Shown here piece after piece: positions 35,251-46,876 of a stretch of 64,000 nucleotides of DNA. Position 1 is the stretch's first letter. The number at the start of each line of letters is the position of its first letter. The translations under genes and the position numbers were made by a program. The DNA comes from Yamagishiella unicocca (lineage: Eukaryota; Chlorophyta; Chlorophyceae; Chlamydomonadales; Volvocaceae), in the NCBI GenBank assembly GCA_003116995.1, contig BDSL01000019.1, positions 930,001 to 994,000 on the forward strand, written 5' to 3'. The notes under the pieces were generated by a model that made no database searches, was not told the origin of the DNA, and worked only from the letters and a program-made list of their open reading frames with translations.

Positions 35251-38200
35251 ATGGCCTCCGACGGCGGCGGCGTACCGAGCTCGACTCAGCAAGCGACCCG
35301 ACGCGGCCCCCTGGGCAGCCCAGCCAGCCAGGAGCTGGGCGACACCTCTCAGCAGCCGGAGGGCGGCACGTCGCCTTCTTCCGACCAGGACTGCCAGCGG
35401 GCTGATACCATCCTGGACGGCAACTGCCCCTGGCCAGCCCAGTCCCATCCTGAGCCGGGATTGCCCGCTGCCCCCCAAGGTATTTACGCTGCCGCTGCAG
35501 TTAAGCCAGCCAGTGTGTATACGCTGCCGCTTCAGCCAAGCCAGCCAGGGTTGGTGTTTGGATTGCACCGAAGGCGTCACCACCGGCCGGCTACTGCCCC
35601 CGGCTCTTAAGCGTCCTGACATCCACCTGCCGTACGATGTGCGCCGTACGATGTGCTTCGTCAGCGCCTGCTCCTTACACGTCTCTAGCGCCTGGCCCTA
35701 GCAAGTTAACATGCTTGAAGGCATGCTTGAAGGCATGCTTGAAGGCATGCTTGAAGGCATGCTTGAAGGCATGCTTGCAGCACAAGGGCTGTGCCGCGGG
35801 GCTCCGTGCCGCCATAGCCCCGTGTTGGGCGGTCCAAAGTGCGACCGCAGTCGCCCACAACATTATTTTGTACGCTGTCCATTGACATCCGACGACTGCC
35901 GCTGCCGCTGCCGCTGCCGCATCCCCGCCCCCGGGCTGAGCAGCTCACGCAGACCGTCCTTCTGAGTCGACTGCATCGGCGCACTTAGCACCCGAAGGCG
36001 CAGGTTCCCGACCCGGGCCCGTCAAGTGGGCTCGGGGCGCGCGCACCGGCGGCAGCAGCGTTACCAGCACCAGTGGTATGAAGGACGTCGGCACGACGCA
36101 AGCGGACACCGCCAGCGACCACGACGACGAGACCGAGGAGGATGACTATGGTGACGACGCGGGCGATGTGGGGACCCCGGGCGGCTCCGCCTCGGGCCTG
36201 CTGGCGGGTCTGGCCCCTTGCGAGCTGGGGTCCATTCCGCCAGCGCTGCTGAACTTCCTGCAGCAGCTGGAGGAGGAGCGGGACGAGCTGGCGGGACGGC
36301 TGCTGGAGTCGGGTGAGCAGGGTCGGGCTGGGTCGGGCTGGGTCGGGCTGGGTCGGGCTGGGGCTTGCGGAGGCTGGGGCGGGTGTGCAGCGCTGCTGTG
36401 CAGGCGCCACTTCTGAGGACCCTGCATGCCTGAGGAATGCCGCCCTCCCATACATGAAGTACTGCCGCGGCCTCGTCTGCAGACGCCGAGCTCTCCACTC
36501 TGCGGGCTAGCTACCACCAGCTATCCCAGTCCCACGCCAGCAGCCAGACCTGGCTCAACCAGCTGCTCAACCAGCAGCTGGACCTGCACGACAGGCGGCA
36601 TCGGCGGCGGCGACCAGCGCCTCGCGCCGCTGCCGCTGCAGGGCCGGCCCCGCTGCGGGAGGCGGACCAGATCGGCCCCGACGACGACATGACTGGCGAG
36701 GTGATCGTCACAGGGGAGCTGGATCTGGATCTGGAGGACGAGCAAGACAAGCCGGCTGCCGGGGCCAGCAACCCAGACCCAGAAGGTGCTGCCGCCGCAC
36801 TCGACGAGGACGGTGGTGGCGCTTCCTGGGCTGGGACGGGTCTGAGATCGGCAGGTCGGTCGGGCGATCAGGCGGCGGAAGCGGCCGAGGCCAGCCAGAG
36901 CGGCGACGGGGTGGCTGGGGCAGGAGCGGGGGTTCCGGCCGCAAGTGGAGGCACCACCACCACCGCGGCGGCTGCTGCCACCGAGGACGAGCCGGTCGGT
37001 GCGACGGCCAGTCGGGCAGACGACGGTGGTGCGGCGGCGGCCAGCGGTGACGCGGGCCCGGGCGCAGGGGCGGTCCAGCAGGAGGCCGACAACAGCGGCG
37101 GACCGGCGCAGCTGAAGAGGCGGCGGCCCCGGGGTGCAGAGGCGGCACCGGGCGCGGGGGCGCAGCAAGCGCTGCAGCGCGGGGAACGCGGGAAGTCAAC
37201 AGAGCGGCCGCAGCAGCCGCAGCGGCAGACAACGAAGCAGCAGCAGAGTGGCAAGGTCAAGGCAACGCAAGCTGCAGGGGCGAAGGCGGGTCCTGCAGAC
37301 GCCGCCCCGCCGCCGCAGGCCTGGTGGATGCGCCCGCTGGGCCTCTGGGGGCTGCTGGCGCTGGCGGTCCTGCTCGTCTTGTGCTGCGTGCTGGTGGGGA
37401 GAGGCGCGGGGACAGGCCTCGGTGCCGGCCTCGGCGGCCGCCCGCAACACGCCTCTCTGTCTGTGCCGCAACCAGCGGTGCCCCCGCAGCGGCAGGGCGA
37501 GGCGCTCGTGCGACAGCCTGCGCCCGATGTCCTGGATGCGGACACCGGCTCTCCGAGTCTGCGATTCGATGCTGTCAGTGGTGATGGCGGTGCTGAAGAT
37601 GAGCCAGCAGCCGGCGACGACGCGGGGCCGGGGGCTACGCACTGTTCCGCGGCGGCCGGCGGAGCAGGCGTTGATCGTCCAGGAGTGCACCCTGAAAGCG
37701 CCGAGGTCGCTGCCGACGCCAACGCCGTCGAAGAGGCGCTGCAGGGCAGGGCAGGCGAGGGCGACGTGTCCGAGGCCGTGATGGGCGGGGCGCTTGCCGA
37801 CATTTACACGGGGCAAGGCACTGAGGTGCTGCTGCTGCCAGCGGCGACGGCGGTCGCGGTGATGGACTTGGCCGGCGCCGCCGCCGCCGCCGCGGTCATC
37901 GGCGGCGCGGGCGGCTCGGCGGCGCTCGCCGGCGACGGGTTTGCAGCCAGCAGCGGCGTTGTTGCCGGGCGCGCCGCCGCCTGGGGCATGCTGGTCAGTG
38001 GGCCGCAAGCGGCCCCGGCGGCGCAGCAGCCCGCTTGCGCCTCCCTGGAGCGCCTGGCGGCGGCTATGTGCTGCGAGGAGAGCAGCGACGAGCAGGACGG
38101 CGGGGGCCCCCACAGTCGCACCCGCGGTGGGACCAAGCGGGGGGGCAGCGGCAGCGTGGGGGCGACGGGCGAGATAGCGTGTCATGCGGTGGCGGCGGCG

Positions 38201-40397
38201 GGCAAGGCGCTGCAGCCACGAGCGGTCGCAGTACGGCGCGCCATGCAGGGCTTGGAGCAGCGGTGGCGCCATCTCGCGCATTCCGTAAACCGTCTGGGGG
38301 CCCGTCGGCCGGGCGAGCGCGACCGGCAGCGGCGCCGCCACTTCGACGGGGATGACGGCGACGATGGGCGGCATGAAGAGGCCGCCGCACAGGTACGGTG
38401 CCATGGCTGCACTTCGGGACTGATTGCTGGGGACCGGCCTTTCCTGATTGACCCGAGATGCGGCTGCCACCAGTGGACCTCCGAGCAGTGGACCTCCGAG
38501 CAGTGCTCCACAATTGCGCCCACCATCATGTTGGCAAGGATCATGGCTTCATGGGTTCCACCCTGTGCTGCTGCTGCTGCTGCTACTGCTGCACGCAGGT
38601 GGTTGCCTCCTGGGCCGGTGCTCACTGGCTGCCGCTCCTCCAACCAATGGTGCGCTCGGTGGCCGACGACGACGAGCTGCCCGAGTCGATGCTGGCGGCT
38701 CACAAGGTGGGCCGGGCCGTTTGTAGGGGCGTCTGGAGTGTGGACCTGCAGTGGCAGAGGCGCCCGCCGAGCCAACCAACATCCCTCGGGCTGAGAATTC
38801 CCAACGTCGCCTACAACGGTCACTACGGTTGCTAGCTTGCTACGGTTAACATCCAAGAAGTAGATGGTGTGACGACGGCGGCGGCGGCGCCCGTGACGCC
38901 GTAGTGACCTCCCCGTCCGATGGCCCAACTGCTGCAGGCCGTGGCCATCGCCTCGCGACTGTGCTCCGAAACCGGGTACGACCTAGCCAACTTCACGGCG
39001 CCGCTGCTTGAGCGCCTCAACACCTCGCTGGCCGACATGGCGGCAGTTGCGACGGTGCACGTGGATGTGTCGTACAACGGCGGCGCGGCGGCGGTGGAGG
39101 CGCGGCTCGCCGGCGCGGCGGGCTGCCTGACCTGGCAGGCGGACAGAGTGGAGGCGGAGGCCGAGGTGGCGGAGTGCAGGCGCCGGTGCAGCCCGGGGTG
39201 AGGCGTCATGTTGCGGTGGGGACATCACGTGTTCGTCACCACGTGTCATGGCGCAGGAGACCCGTGGGTCATCACCCGCGGACGTCATCGCCCACCCCAA
39301 TGTAGCTGCACGTCCCCCAGGTCGATCCCCCCGTGGGGTTGCGTCAAGCCGCCAGGTCCCACGCTATCGCTAAACCCCTCCGCTCCTCGCCCGAACGCCA
39401 CAGGGCCCGCCTGGCAGCTGCGCTCCGGGGCCTGGGTGTGCCCCGCCACGTGGTGCATGTGTTGGAGCAGGAGCTCGCGCGTGCCGGGAGGGGCGGGCAG
39501 CCTCACCCGGACCTCGACCTCGAGGACGCTGACGGCTTGAACCTGGAGGCTTGGCTCAGCCACACACACCACCTGCGGGAGTGGCTGGAGATGGCGCTGT
39601 CCACGGACGGACGAGCCGGCGCGGCGTGGCAGCCGCTGCTCCACGCGTTCACGGGCGCCGCGGCTACGGCGGGGCGCGCTGCGCGCGCCGCGGCGGGGGC
39701 GGTCTCGGCGGCTGTCGACGGCGCGGCGGGGGCGGCCGTGGCGGCCGCGGTGGAGGCGGCGGAGGCGGCCTTCAGCGGCGACTGGCCGCGGCTGCGCAAG
39801 CAGGTGGCGGAGGAGGTGCAGCGGGTGCGGCGGGGGGCGCAGGGGCTGCACCTCGAGGGCCTGGGCATGGAGGGCTTGATGGCTGCTGTGCGCAAGGCCT
39901 ACCGGGGGCAGTGGGACGCGTTGCGGTGCGGCTGCGCTAGGGCGACAGCAGAGGCACCCGCTGCCAACGGCACGCTGGAGGCGGCCTGTCGCAGGAGCCT
40001 GAAGGCGCTGTTGCAGGAGGCCCACGAGGCACTGGCGGGTGAGGGTGAGGTCGAGGAGGAGGAGGAGCAGGAGGAGGGCGACCGCGGCGGTCGGAGTCGG
40101 CATCGGCATCGCCGGGCCGACGGGGACTGCTCGCGGCAAGGAGGCCGCGGTTGTGGCGGCAGGAACCCTGGGGAGGCAAGCAGCAGCAGAAGCGGTGGCG
40201 GCAGCGGTGGCGGCAGTAGCAGCCGCAGCGGGCAGCAGCGGGGGGAGCGGGCGCTGCGCTGGGTGGCGGGCTCGGTACGGCGCTTCCGAGCTGACGTGCT
40301 GGGGCTGGGCGAGGCGGTGGCGAGGGTGCGGGAGCGGTGCCACGGCGCGGCGGAGGGCGTCATGTCGTACCGGAGGCAGCAGGCACAGGCGGGGTGA
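35251..40397 (+). CDS. Large single-pass membrane protein, unrecognised
   Basis: No family recognised. The six exons 35251-35479, 35989-36312, 36483-38392, 38599-38706, 38938-39197 and 39404-40397 (TGA) join without a phase error into 1,274 residues from an ATG at 35251. The N-terminal 180 residues are Ser/Pro-rich, then acidic (DHDDETEEDDYGDD), then helical with coiled-coil character (LNFLQQLEEERDELAGRLLE). A long Ala/Gly/Gln-rich region leads to one clear membrane span near residues 465-490 (RPLGLWGLLALAVLLVLCCV). The C-terminal half contains amphipathic Ala-rich helices (39650-39800), an acidic EEEEEQEE run, a His/Arg stretch and a Ser/Gly-rich segment. A TGTAA signal occurs at 40802-40806. 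The membrane topology is visible; the role and cell location are not. The Ala-rich helices could be a lumenal or periplasmic-like coiled region. Confidence 0.7.
35711..35777. repeat. 12-bp minisatellite in first intron of orphan gene
   Basis: Five to six perfect copies of ATGCTTGAAGGC. Each unit contains GCATGC, a six-base palindrome. It lies in the intron 35480-35988. Confidence 0.95.
36313..36365. repeat. 10-bp repeat right after a 5' splice site
   Basis: Four copies of GGTCGGGCTG directly downstream of the donor at 36313, in a 170-base intron. Confidence 0.85.
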
Positions 40398-40580
40398 GGC
40401 GCGGCGCTATGGCGAGTGTGGGGCGCGGCGCTGCGAGGCGCTGCGAGGCGAGCACTGCGGTCGTCGCGCAGGAGCCGCGGTTCGGCGCGGCGCTGTGCGG
40501 CCGGCGAGGACATGGTTCGGGTGTCTTCCGGCGCATGGTGTGATGCGTGGGGCGTAGAGCCGTGGAAGGCTTGCGGCTGA

Positions 40581-40946
40581 TTAGGGTTTATCGGAGGGGC
40601 CCACTGCGGGGGGGCCGTGGGGCCCGCATGCATCAAACTTTCCAAAAACCGCAAACTCATCAGCCCATGCATCATGTACTATAGTTGTGTCCTCTACGTA
40701 GAGGCTCGCAACATCCTTGTCCAGGAATGACCTATTTGGCTTTGCACGATATACGCGACCCTGACCCTTAATGATTTCCTCGGGGATCTCCTCGCAGAGA
40801 ATGTAAACGGTTGATTGTTGATACGGTTGATTGTTGAGACGTCGTCGTCGTGACAGTCTGAGAACGCTATGTTCGCAACAGGTTGTTGCATTCACCTGGA
40901 TTACGAATGAGGTAATTTTGGGGAGTTTAGGGGGTTTCTTTTCCAT
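40581..40946 (-). CDS. Unrecognised small ORF, 121 residues
   Basis: ATG at 40946 (minus) and 121 residues with normal protein-like composition: a basic start (MEKKPPKLPKITSF), a RLSRRRRLNNQPYQQ segment, and a mixed C-terminal half containing VYILCEEIPEEIIKGQGRVY. It is not a shadow of another exon, and its AT-richer codon use is unlike the neighbouring genes. I do not recognise it. It could be an orphan gene or a fragment of a mobile element, given the inverted repeat 70 bases away. It lies tail-to-tail with the orphan membrane gene, so the possible 3' UTR overlaps. Confidence 0.35.
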   Translation of the reverse strand: MEKKPPKLPKITSFVIQVNATTCCEHSVLRLSRRRRLNNQPYQQSTVYILCEEIPEEIIKGQGRVYRAKPNRSFLDKDVASLYVEDTTIVHDAWADEFAVFGKFDACGPHGPPAVGPSDKP

Positions 40947-41019
40947 CGGATCGCAGCATCAGACCAACTGATGGACATTGCAAGTTACCCCCATGATCCC
41001 GCCCCTTTTAGGTGCTTCT

Positions 41020-41390
41020 TGCCTACTATGCAACCTTGTAACTTTCTAATGCATAAAATGCTCGGGAGCCTATCGTCGTTAGTGTGCCGTTTTCCGCCTC
41101 TTTTCAGCTTTGGTTTCGGATCAGACCCTGACGCCACCTGGTCGCTGGCAATAAACCTAGGATGGTAACAAATGAATAATCTGACCCGTGTAAACTTCGG
41201 CTAACAGCTTCGGCTTCAGCGCCCCTGAAGATGGTAGGTGCAAAGGGGCCCCTTTGCGACCATGCGCCTCCACCGGAAAGTTTACACGGGTCGGATTGTT
41301 ATGTTTATTGCCAGCGATCAGGCGAAGTCAGGGCCTGATTCGGTTGTGCTTATACCTTTAGAAAGGTACAAGTTTGCATGGTATGCCTTT
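41020..41390. repeat. Long imperfect inverted repeat (MITE-like or hairpin precursor)
   Basis: The segment folds on itself. ATGCAACCTTGTAACTTTCT near 41028 pairs with AGAAAGGTACAAGTTTGCAT near 41361, and GGTCGCTGGCAATAAACCTA near 41140 pairs with TGTTTATTGCCAGCGATCAG near 41303. GACCCGTGTAAACTT near 41183 pairs with AAGTTTACACGGGTC near 41278. The centre is a perfect 18-base palindrome at 41240-41257 (GCAAAGGGGCCCCTTTGC). The left arm has an extra segment of about 50 bases (41062-41115). No open frame spans it. Confidence 0.8.
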
Positions 41391-41693
41391 ACGATACATT
41401 CATGCCCGGCAGACTTTCAGAAGGCTCGCCCTCTTGAGAAAGGTATGGGCAGTTAACGGACGAAGTACGACTGGACAAGCATCCGCCGGACACCATCCTG
41501 TACATGAACGAAGGTGAAAGGCTGCAAGCGATGTGGGTCATATCCTGGTCATTTAATCAACGTGACTTTACGACTTGTGCTCTATGTCGAGCTTCCCGAC
41601 CAAGAAAACAGCGAGACACTGTGGGCATCGAAGTTATCTGGAGTGAAACGGGTGTCTCTGGCGCTTTTACTGGTCAATGGCGACTCTCACGGT

Positions 41694-41734
41694 CATAGTG
41701 AGAGCCCTAATGCAACTTTAGGGCTCTCACTATG
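41694..41734. repeat. Perfect 17-bp stem hairpin
   Basis: CATAGTGAGAGCCCTAA (41694-41710) is followed by a 7-base loop and its exact reverse complement (41718-41734). There is no following T run or gene end that would mark it as a terminator. Confidence 0.9.
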
Positions 41735-43122
41735 GGCGCAGAGCGAGCTAAACTTTTGCTTCAGGAAACCGTTGCCGCATTGACACTCTGGGAGTTGCAC
41801 GGCCCAGTTAGCCACCACACAGAGTCGGTGTGTACGTGGGAAGCTTCCACATGCGGGGCTCACGGCCAGCTGCCCGTGGTTGTGGAGGTGCCCTAGGGGG
41901 TGAGCGGATGGGGCCTCCCCTCGATGTTCATCATTTTGGGGCTTGCACGGTGGCGCAGGCTGCAGTTGACCACTTGACGCTAGCCGTCGGCCAGCAGTTA
42001 TCACGGCCCAGGTTTGGCTTGTTGAGGCTCCGGAGGGCCTGCAGCGGTGCATCGTCTGGGATGTAGTCATTCTAGCTGCGGTCCCTGCCATGGAGCACGG
42101 GCGGTGGTTCATGGATGCGGCCATGAGGGCTGATTCTGCCCTCCTCTTGGTTCCATCTTTATGGAGAGGGCCGCCAACCGCGTGGTGGTGGACTTAAGGG
42201 TTTCGCGCCCCTGAGACTCCCGCGGAAAGGCTGGGCTCCGGTGGGTCCAGGTCACACTTTCTTGCGGGTTGTTTCGGACGATCTGTCGTGTTCAAGGCTG
42301 GAGGGGCCGCAGGCAGACGAACAGCATTTCGCCGGTGCGTTCCGAAGGTTCCGGCCTGTTTCGTTAGGACGTCTGGTGCGGGGGGCTCTCCCAGTTGCAG
42401 CCCGCGAGTTGCTGTCAGGCCTGTTGGTGCGCCTATTTGTGGGTGGCCAGGGCCTGTCGCCAATTCGAGGGTCTGATGGTTAAATCCCTCGCGAGTTCCT
42501 GTACTTTCGCTCATGGTCGTGGGTTCACACGTCCTTGTCTGGGTGGCTCGATGGCGCTGCAGCATCCTGCCGCCGCCACGGCGTGTCATGTTGGCGCGGT
42601 TTCATGCCTAAATGTTTGTATAGAGGTGCGTCTTACAGGCTGTGACTGTCTTCCCAGGCAGCAAGTAAACGAAGTGCACAAAACCATCGAAAGGGCTTGG
42701 GGGTCCAAGCGTCTCTTTACGAACGGAGCACATGAAAGTGTTTGTGTGGTGCACGGTACGTGGCAAGCATTTCAGGTCTGGGTTTCGTAAGGGAAGGAAA
42801 CACAAAAACAGCTGCGAAGTCTATCGCTTGGACCATTTATAAGTATCGAAAAGACTGTCGCAGGGTTTGACTAACGGTGTAGCTGCAGGAAGGGGCCTGA
42901 CAGGTATCGGTACGGAAGCCAGCTCAGCTGTACTGCACTTGATGCTTTGCATTTCGGAACAAGATCAAGACATGTCGGCACAAGTCACAAACAATATACT
43001 ATTCACATTTACCAATTGAACATCTACAATACTCGTAGCATCTTCTAGCCTGCCCAACCGCAAGTTTCGGACCAGCTCAACACTGAACGTTCGCCCAGCC
43101 TAGGGGCAGGGCTACCGTCAAT

Positions 43123-46100
43123 ATGGTGCTTCACATGCTTGCGGTGTTTGGACGCGGTGAGTTATAAATTCCGTCGCTGGCCTATGGGAGGTGACGTCGA
43201 TCGGCAGTAATAATGGCCTGTCCACACGACAGAGACGGCTCATCCGCCGACGCTGTTGGAGTCCGAGGAAGCACTGAAGAAGACCCACCAGCCTGTGGTG
43301 GCTGAAGAGGAGCGCCAGGCTGAAGAGGCGAGCTGGGCGACGGGATCGCTGTACCTTTCATGGCAATTCTGCGCTGCTCCGACACGCAGCACGCACCGCA
43401 ATGATCCTTTGAAAAATTTTGCTTTGTCTCTTTGCAATTGTGCACCTTATTACGCTAGCTAGCCGACGCTGGGGCGTGTTACCGGAACAACCATATTCCA
43501 TGCGCCTACTCAGCATCGACAACTTGCAATTTTGCTTTTCCAGGATCTGTGCGCCAAGATTATAGAAGCAGCTTTTAGTGCCTCCAAGCCTAGCATACGG
43601 CACAAGCAGATGCTGGGCAAGGGCAGCGGGTACCTGTGGGAATCTTCGCCTTTCTGCAGCTACGCCGTGCGCGAGGGCGTACACGTCATGTTCACCGGCG
43701 AGGTCAGCGAGTGGCCAGGCGGTGTCAACGCCGTCTCTGCTGCTCACGACGGTATGTTGGGCGCACCCGCTGCTCGTGATGTGCGCGGTGTCGCATACAT
43801 TCACTGCACCCCAATTGCGACCCGGAGAGCCATCCCTGCTCGCGTCCCTCAGCCATTGGCCATGCGGCGTCGATCCTCCGAACTGTGTGCCGTACCGTTG
43901 CGATGCCACCCGCCCTGCTTGACGACACCACGCCTTAAAAAAAACATGCATCTGCGTGCAGCATGGACTGCTGGATGTGCGATGTGCGATGTCGGAGACC
44001 TCCCAATCCCCCGCTTCGGCACAGTATCACCTAGACGCGTACCCTCAATCAAAAGCGTCTATTGTTGCGCACGGATGCGTTTCACTCTGAATTCATGCGT
44101 TGCTGATTCCAGACGCAAGGAGGGCAATACCGTGGGCCAGATTGCTCACGTGCGAATATGCAAAGTGCAGTGATGACCCGCGCGGCTCCGCCGGTCCCCT
44201 TCCTCCCTCACGCTCTCGCAGCCTTCGTTCGCAACGAGCCCCCCCTGGAGGAGAACGACGCGCACTGGCTGCTGGACTTCTACAGGTGAGGCTGGGGGAG
44301 AGGGTTTGTGTGGAAAGCCCGTGGACAGCCCGTGGACTAGGTAGGAAGCCGATGAGGAAACCGTTTGGTATTTACACGTTTGGGGGTGCATGCTTGGAGA
44401 ACTTGGTTGAAGAGGGGGAGGCAGAGGCAGAGAGGCTCCGCACCTGTGGCGGCGGGGAGGGTCGCGACACGACCCGACACGACCCCCCCATGGCAGCTGC
44501 AGTGCCCGGCTACGTTCACGTCAGGTCCCAGGCGAGGGGACCACTACGACCCAAGGACTTCGACCCGGGGCCTCCCCGGGCCCCTACGGGCGTGTAACCA
44601 TACGGGTCAACATGATTCGGGGGAGTGTTGTTTTCCGTCGCCTCTCGACGGCTTCCGTAGGGCGGCCGAAACCCGTGTGACTGCCCGGGCTGCTTTAAGA
44701 GCCCAACCCGCCACCGCACCGCCACCGCCACCGGCCTCGCCCTCCCGCCCTTCGCAGCACCTTCGGCAAGCCCAGCGCCGACAGCACCAGCGAGCGCGCC
44801 CTCGAGTGCATGTCGCAGATCAAGGGGAGCTTCGCCTTCGTCATCTACGACTCCATACATGTAAGCCGGCCCAGGGCGGTGGTACCTGCTGTCGCGTATG
44901 CCACGTAGGATACCGGCAGGTGGCACCCCTTGCTTGCATCCGTGCGCCCCGCTGTCCCCTCCGGACGCCAGGTGAGCCCGCTGCTGCCATCCCGCTGCTG
45001 CCACCCCGCTGCTGCCCGCCCTGTTGGGTCCCCGACCCCTTCCCGCCGCGCCTCCTCAGCAACCGTGTCCAACGATTTCCTCGCCAACCCCTCCCGCGCC
45101 TCGCCAGTTAGTTTCTGCCCCCCACCGTTTCCTATGCCGTGTGACCGGGTCTTCCCGCCCCGCCCCCTCCTGCCGCGCCCCCTCAGCACCGAGTCCTCGC
45201 CGCCCGCGACGCCGCGGGAGTGCAGCCGCTGTTCTGGGGCTGCACCGACTCGGGCCAGCTGGTGTTTGGATCCGTGCCGGAGGACCTCGAGGGGTGCAAC
45301 CCCACGGCCGCGCCGTTCCCGGCCGGCACGCTCTTCGCCAGGTGGGTGGGTGGGTGCACGGGTCCATCGAGTCTGTGGCCTCGGCCGCGGGGTCGGTGTC
45401 GCCCTCGCGGCGTCGGCGCGGCGGGTGTTGTACTGTGTGCTAGATGGGTGCGAGCCCCGCTGGGGAAGGGCGCGGCGCGCCCAGCCTTGGCCCATAGGCT
45501 TAGTCAGTACATGCCAGTCTTTGACATATTATTGCCGGATTGCGCTGGTGCAGCGCTCAAAGGACCCGGCGCTAGTCGCGCTGCTCCGCCGGCAGGTGTT
45601 GCGTTAAGTCGATTTGGAGAGTCCTAGCGGCCGGGCAACAGCCGTGCGCCGCCATGGCTTGCAGCTCACATGCACGCCCGGTCCCACTTTTTTAACCCGA
45701 AAGCTGTGCATCCACCTTCCACTCCTACCAACGGCTTTCCACGCGCCCTCCCTCCGCCCCTGCCCCCTCCTGTACGTGCTCGGCCCGCTTCGGCCCGCAG
45801 CGAGCGCCACACTGTGGCGTACAGCCCCGGCGACTACGGCTGGGTGATCGTGGACGACGACTACCCCGGCCTCATCATGGCGTTTGTCAAGTCGGCGCCG
45901 GCGCAGGGCGACCCGGCCTGGCGCCACGTGAAGGTGAGCCGGCCGCGGATTTGGGTCGGTCGTGGTGGTGGCGGTGATGGCGGTGGTGGCGGGTTGGAGG
46001 AGAGCGCGGTGTCGGTGAGAAGGTCTCGGCTGGGGGATGCGCACAAGGGGTTATGTATGTCGCGTACTTGCCCGTTGAAGGGGCTGCGGCAGCCTCTTGT

Positions 46101-46322
46101 CTCTCCCCCGCCCTGGTTTTTATACACCCCCGCCCCGGCCTCATAGCGCGATAGTGCTTCCGGACTTTTCGCCTCTTCCACCGCTTGCCTGACCCTGCCT
46201 ACTGACCGCGCTAATCTTCGGTGGCCTGCCCCCAGGCCATCCCGCGTGTGACCAGCAAGGGCGTCGTGTGCGGTGCGGTCTACAAGGTGGCAAGCGCACA
46301 GGACTTCAACGGCGTTTGTTAA
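43123..46322 (+). CDS. DUF3700 (aluminium-induced, YGL/LRDR-type) amidotransferase-like protein
   Basis: Member of the plant TSJT1/aluminium-induced protein family, which shares the class II glutamine-amidotransferase fold with asparagine synthetase; activity is not established for the family. Exons: 43123-43156, from 43233 (donor unresolved), 43544-43751, 44222-44285, 44758-44860, 45187-45341, 45801-45933 and 46236-46322 (TAA). The first splice yields MLAVFGRETAHPP, the typical family start (MLAVF...); an ATG four codons upstream (43123) is equally in frame. Later landmarks are GVHVMFTGEV, IKGSFAFVIYD, VQPLFWGCTDSGQLVFGS, AAPFPAGTLFA and IPRVTSKGVVCGAVYKV, in the family order. Exon 2 is open to 43462 and its true donor must restore phase 0; candidates near 43297-43300 are weak. 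In plants these genes respond to stress and sugar; nothing here shows the regulation. Confidence 0.85.
44322..44412 (+). repeat. Motif A copy, degenerate
   Basis: GAAAGCCCGTGGACAGCCCG, then GAAACCGTTTGGTATTTACA, then a GGTGCATGCTTGGAGAACTT tail. Order and spacing match motif A, but there are many substitutions and an internal duplication of the CCCGTGGA core. It lies in the intron 44286-44757 of the DUF3700 gene. Confidence 0.7.
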
Positions 46323-46876
46323 GTCAGGATTGCCCGGCGTCTGTTAAGTCAGGATTGCCGACGTAGACGCCTGGTCTGGTCAGCTGGAGAAATCTCGAGG
46401 CCTATTTCTCGTAGCTCGTGTCTTGGGGCTGGTTTTTTGCGACCAAACGAAGCCTGCAGGGGGCGGGAAGAGGATGTCGGTGCCTCTGCGTTGGGGCCGG
46501 GCTGGGCGTCACGGTAGTTCGGTTGGCATCTGTTGAGTGCGGGTGCTAATTGTTTATTTCGTCCTTCCACGAGTTTCTAGCTGTGGGCGCTTTAAATTTG
46601 TTTGGGTGAGACTAACCATAGCTGGTTGGTGGTTGCCTGGGCCAAGATTCGACGTTTGCTTGGAAGATAGGAGGGCAGGAGGAGCCCAGAGATAAGGATC
46701 CTTGCACTTTGCAGAAACCGTTGCATACACTTTGCATGAGTGCGCCTCGACGGCAATTCCGAGGCTGCAAAAGGCGCTTGGCATCTCGTTTGCCTTCGAC
46801 ATGACTGTCCCGCGGTCTGGAAAATGTGAAATCTTTATGACAACGAGTCTGCGACTAATCCCACAGCACAAAAGCC
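46323..46876. other. Short intergenic region
   Basis: About 550 bases. TTAAGTCAGGATTGCC-type sequence at the DUF3700 stop is duplicated (46318-46336 and 46347-46362). Otherwise nothing recognisable; it should hold the 3' UTR of one gene and the promoter of the BTB gene. Confidence 0.5.

Larger units (their letters stand above)
40398..43122. other. AT-rich intergenic block with foldback DNA
   Basis: About 2.7 kb between the orphan membrane gene and the DUF3700 gene. It contains a small - strand ORF (40581-40946), a long imperfect inverted repeat (about 41020-41390) and a perfect hairpin (41694-41734), listed separately. Between 41830 and 42540 several frames look like decayed coding DNA (for example a Trp-rich stretch WFMDAAMRADSALLLVPSLW), but no single open frame or family emerges. 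Confidence 0.5.

Noticed and set aside
36868..38470. Overlapping - strand ORFs of 311 and 424 residues
   Set aside because: They mirror the third exon of the + strand orphan membrane gene. Composition is Ala/Pro/Arg shadow-like and no splice partners are seen.
41694..41734. Rho-independent-type terminator
   Set aside because: The organism is eukaryotic, no gene ends here and no T run follows the stem.
41830..42540. Retrotransposon remnant
   Set aside because: Some frames have Trp-rich, vaguely polyprotein-like stretches, but no reverse transcriptase, integrase or recombinase motif is visible and frames break often. A translated search would be needed.
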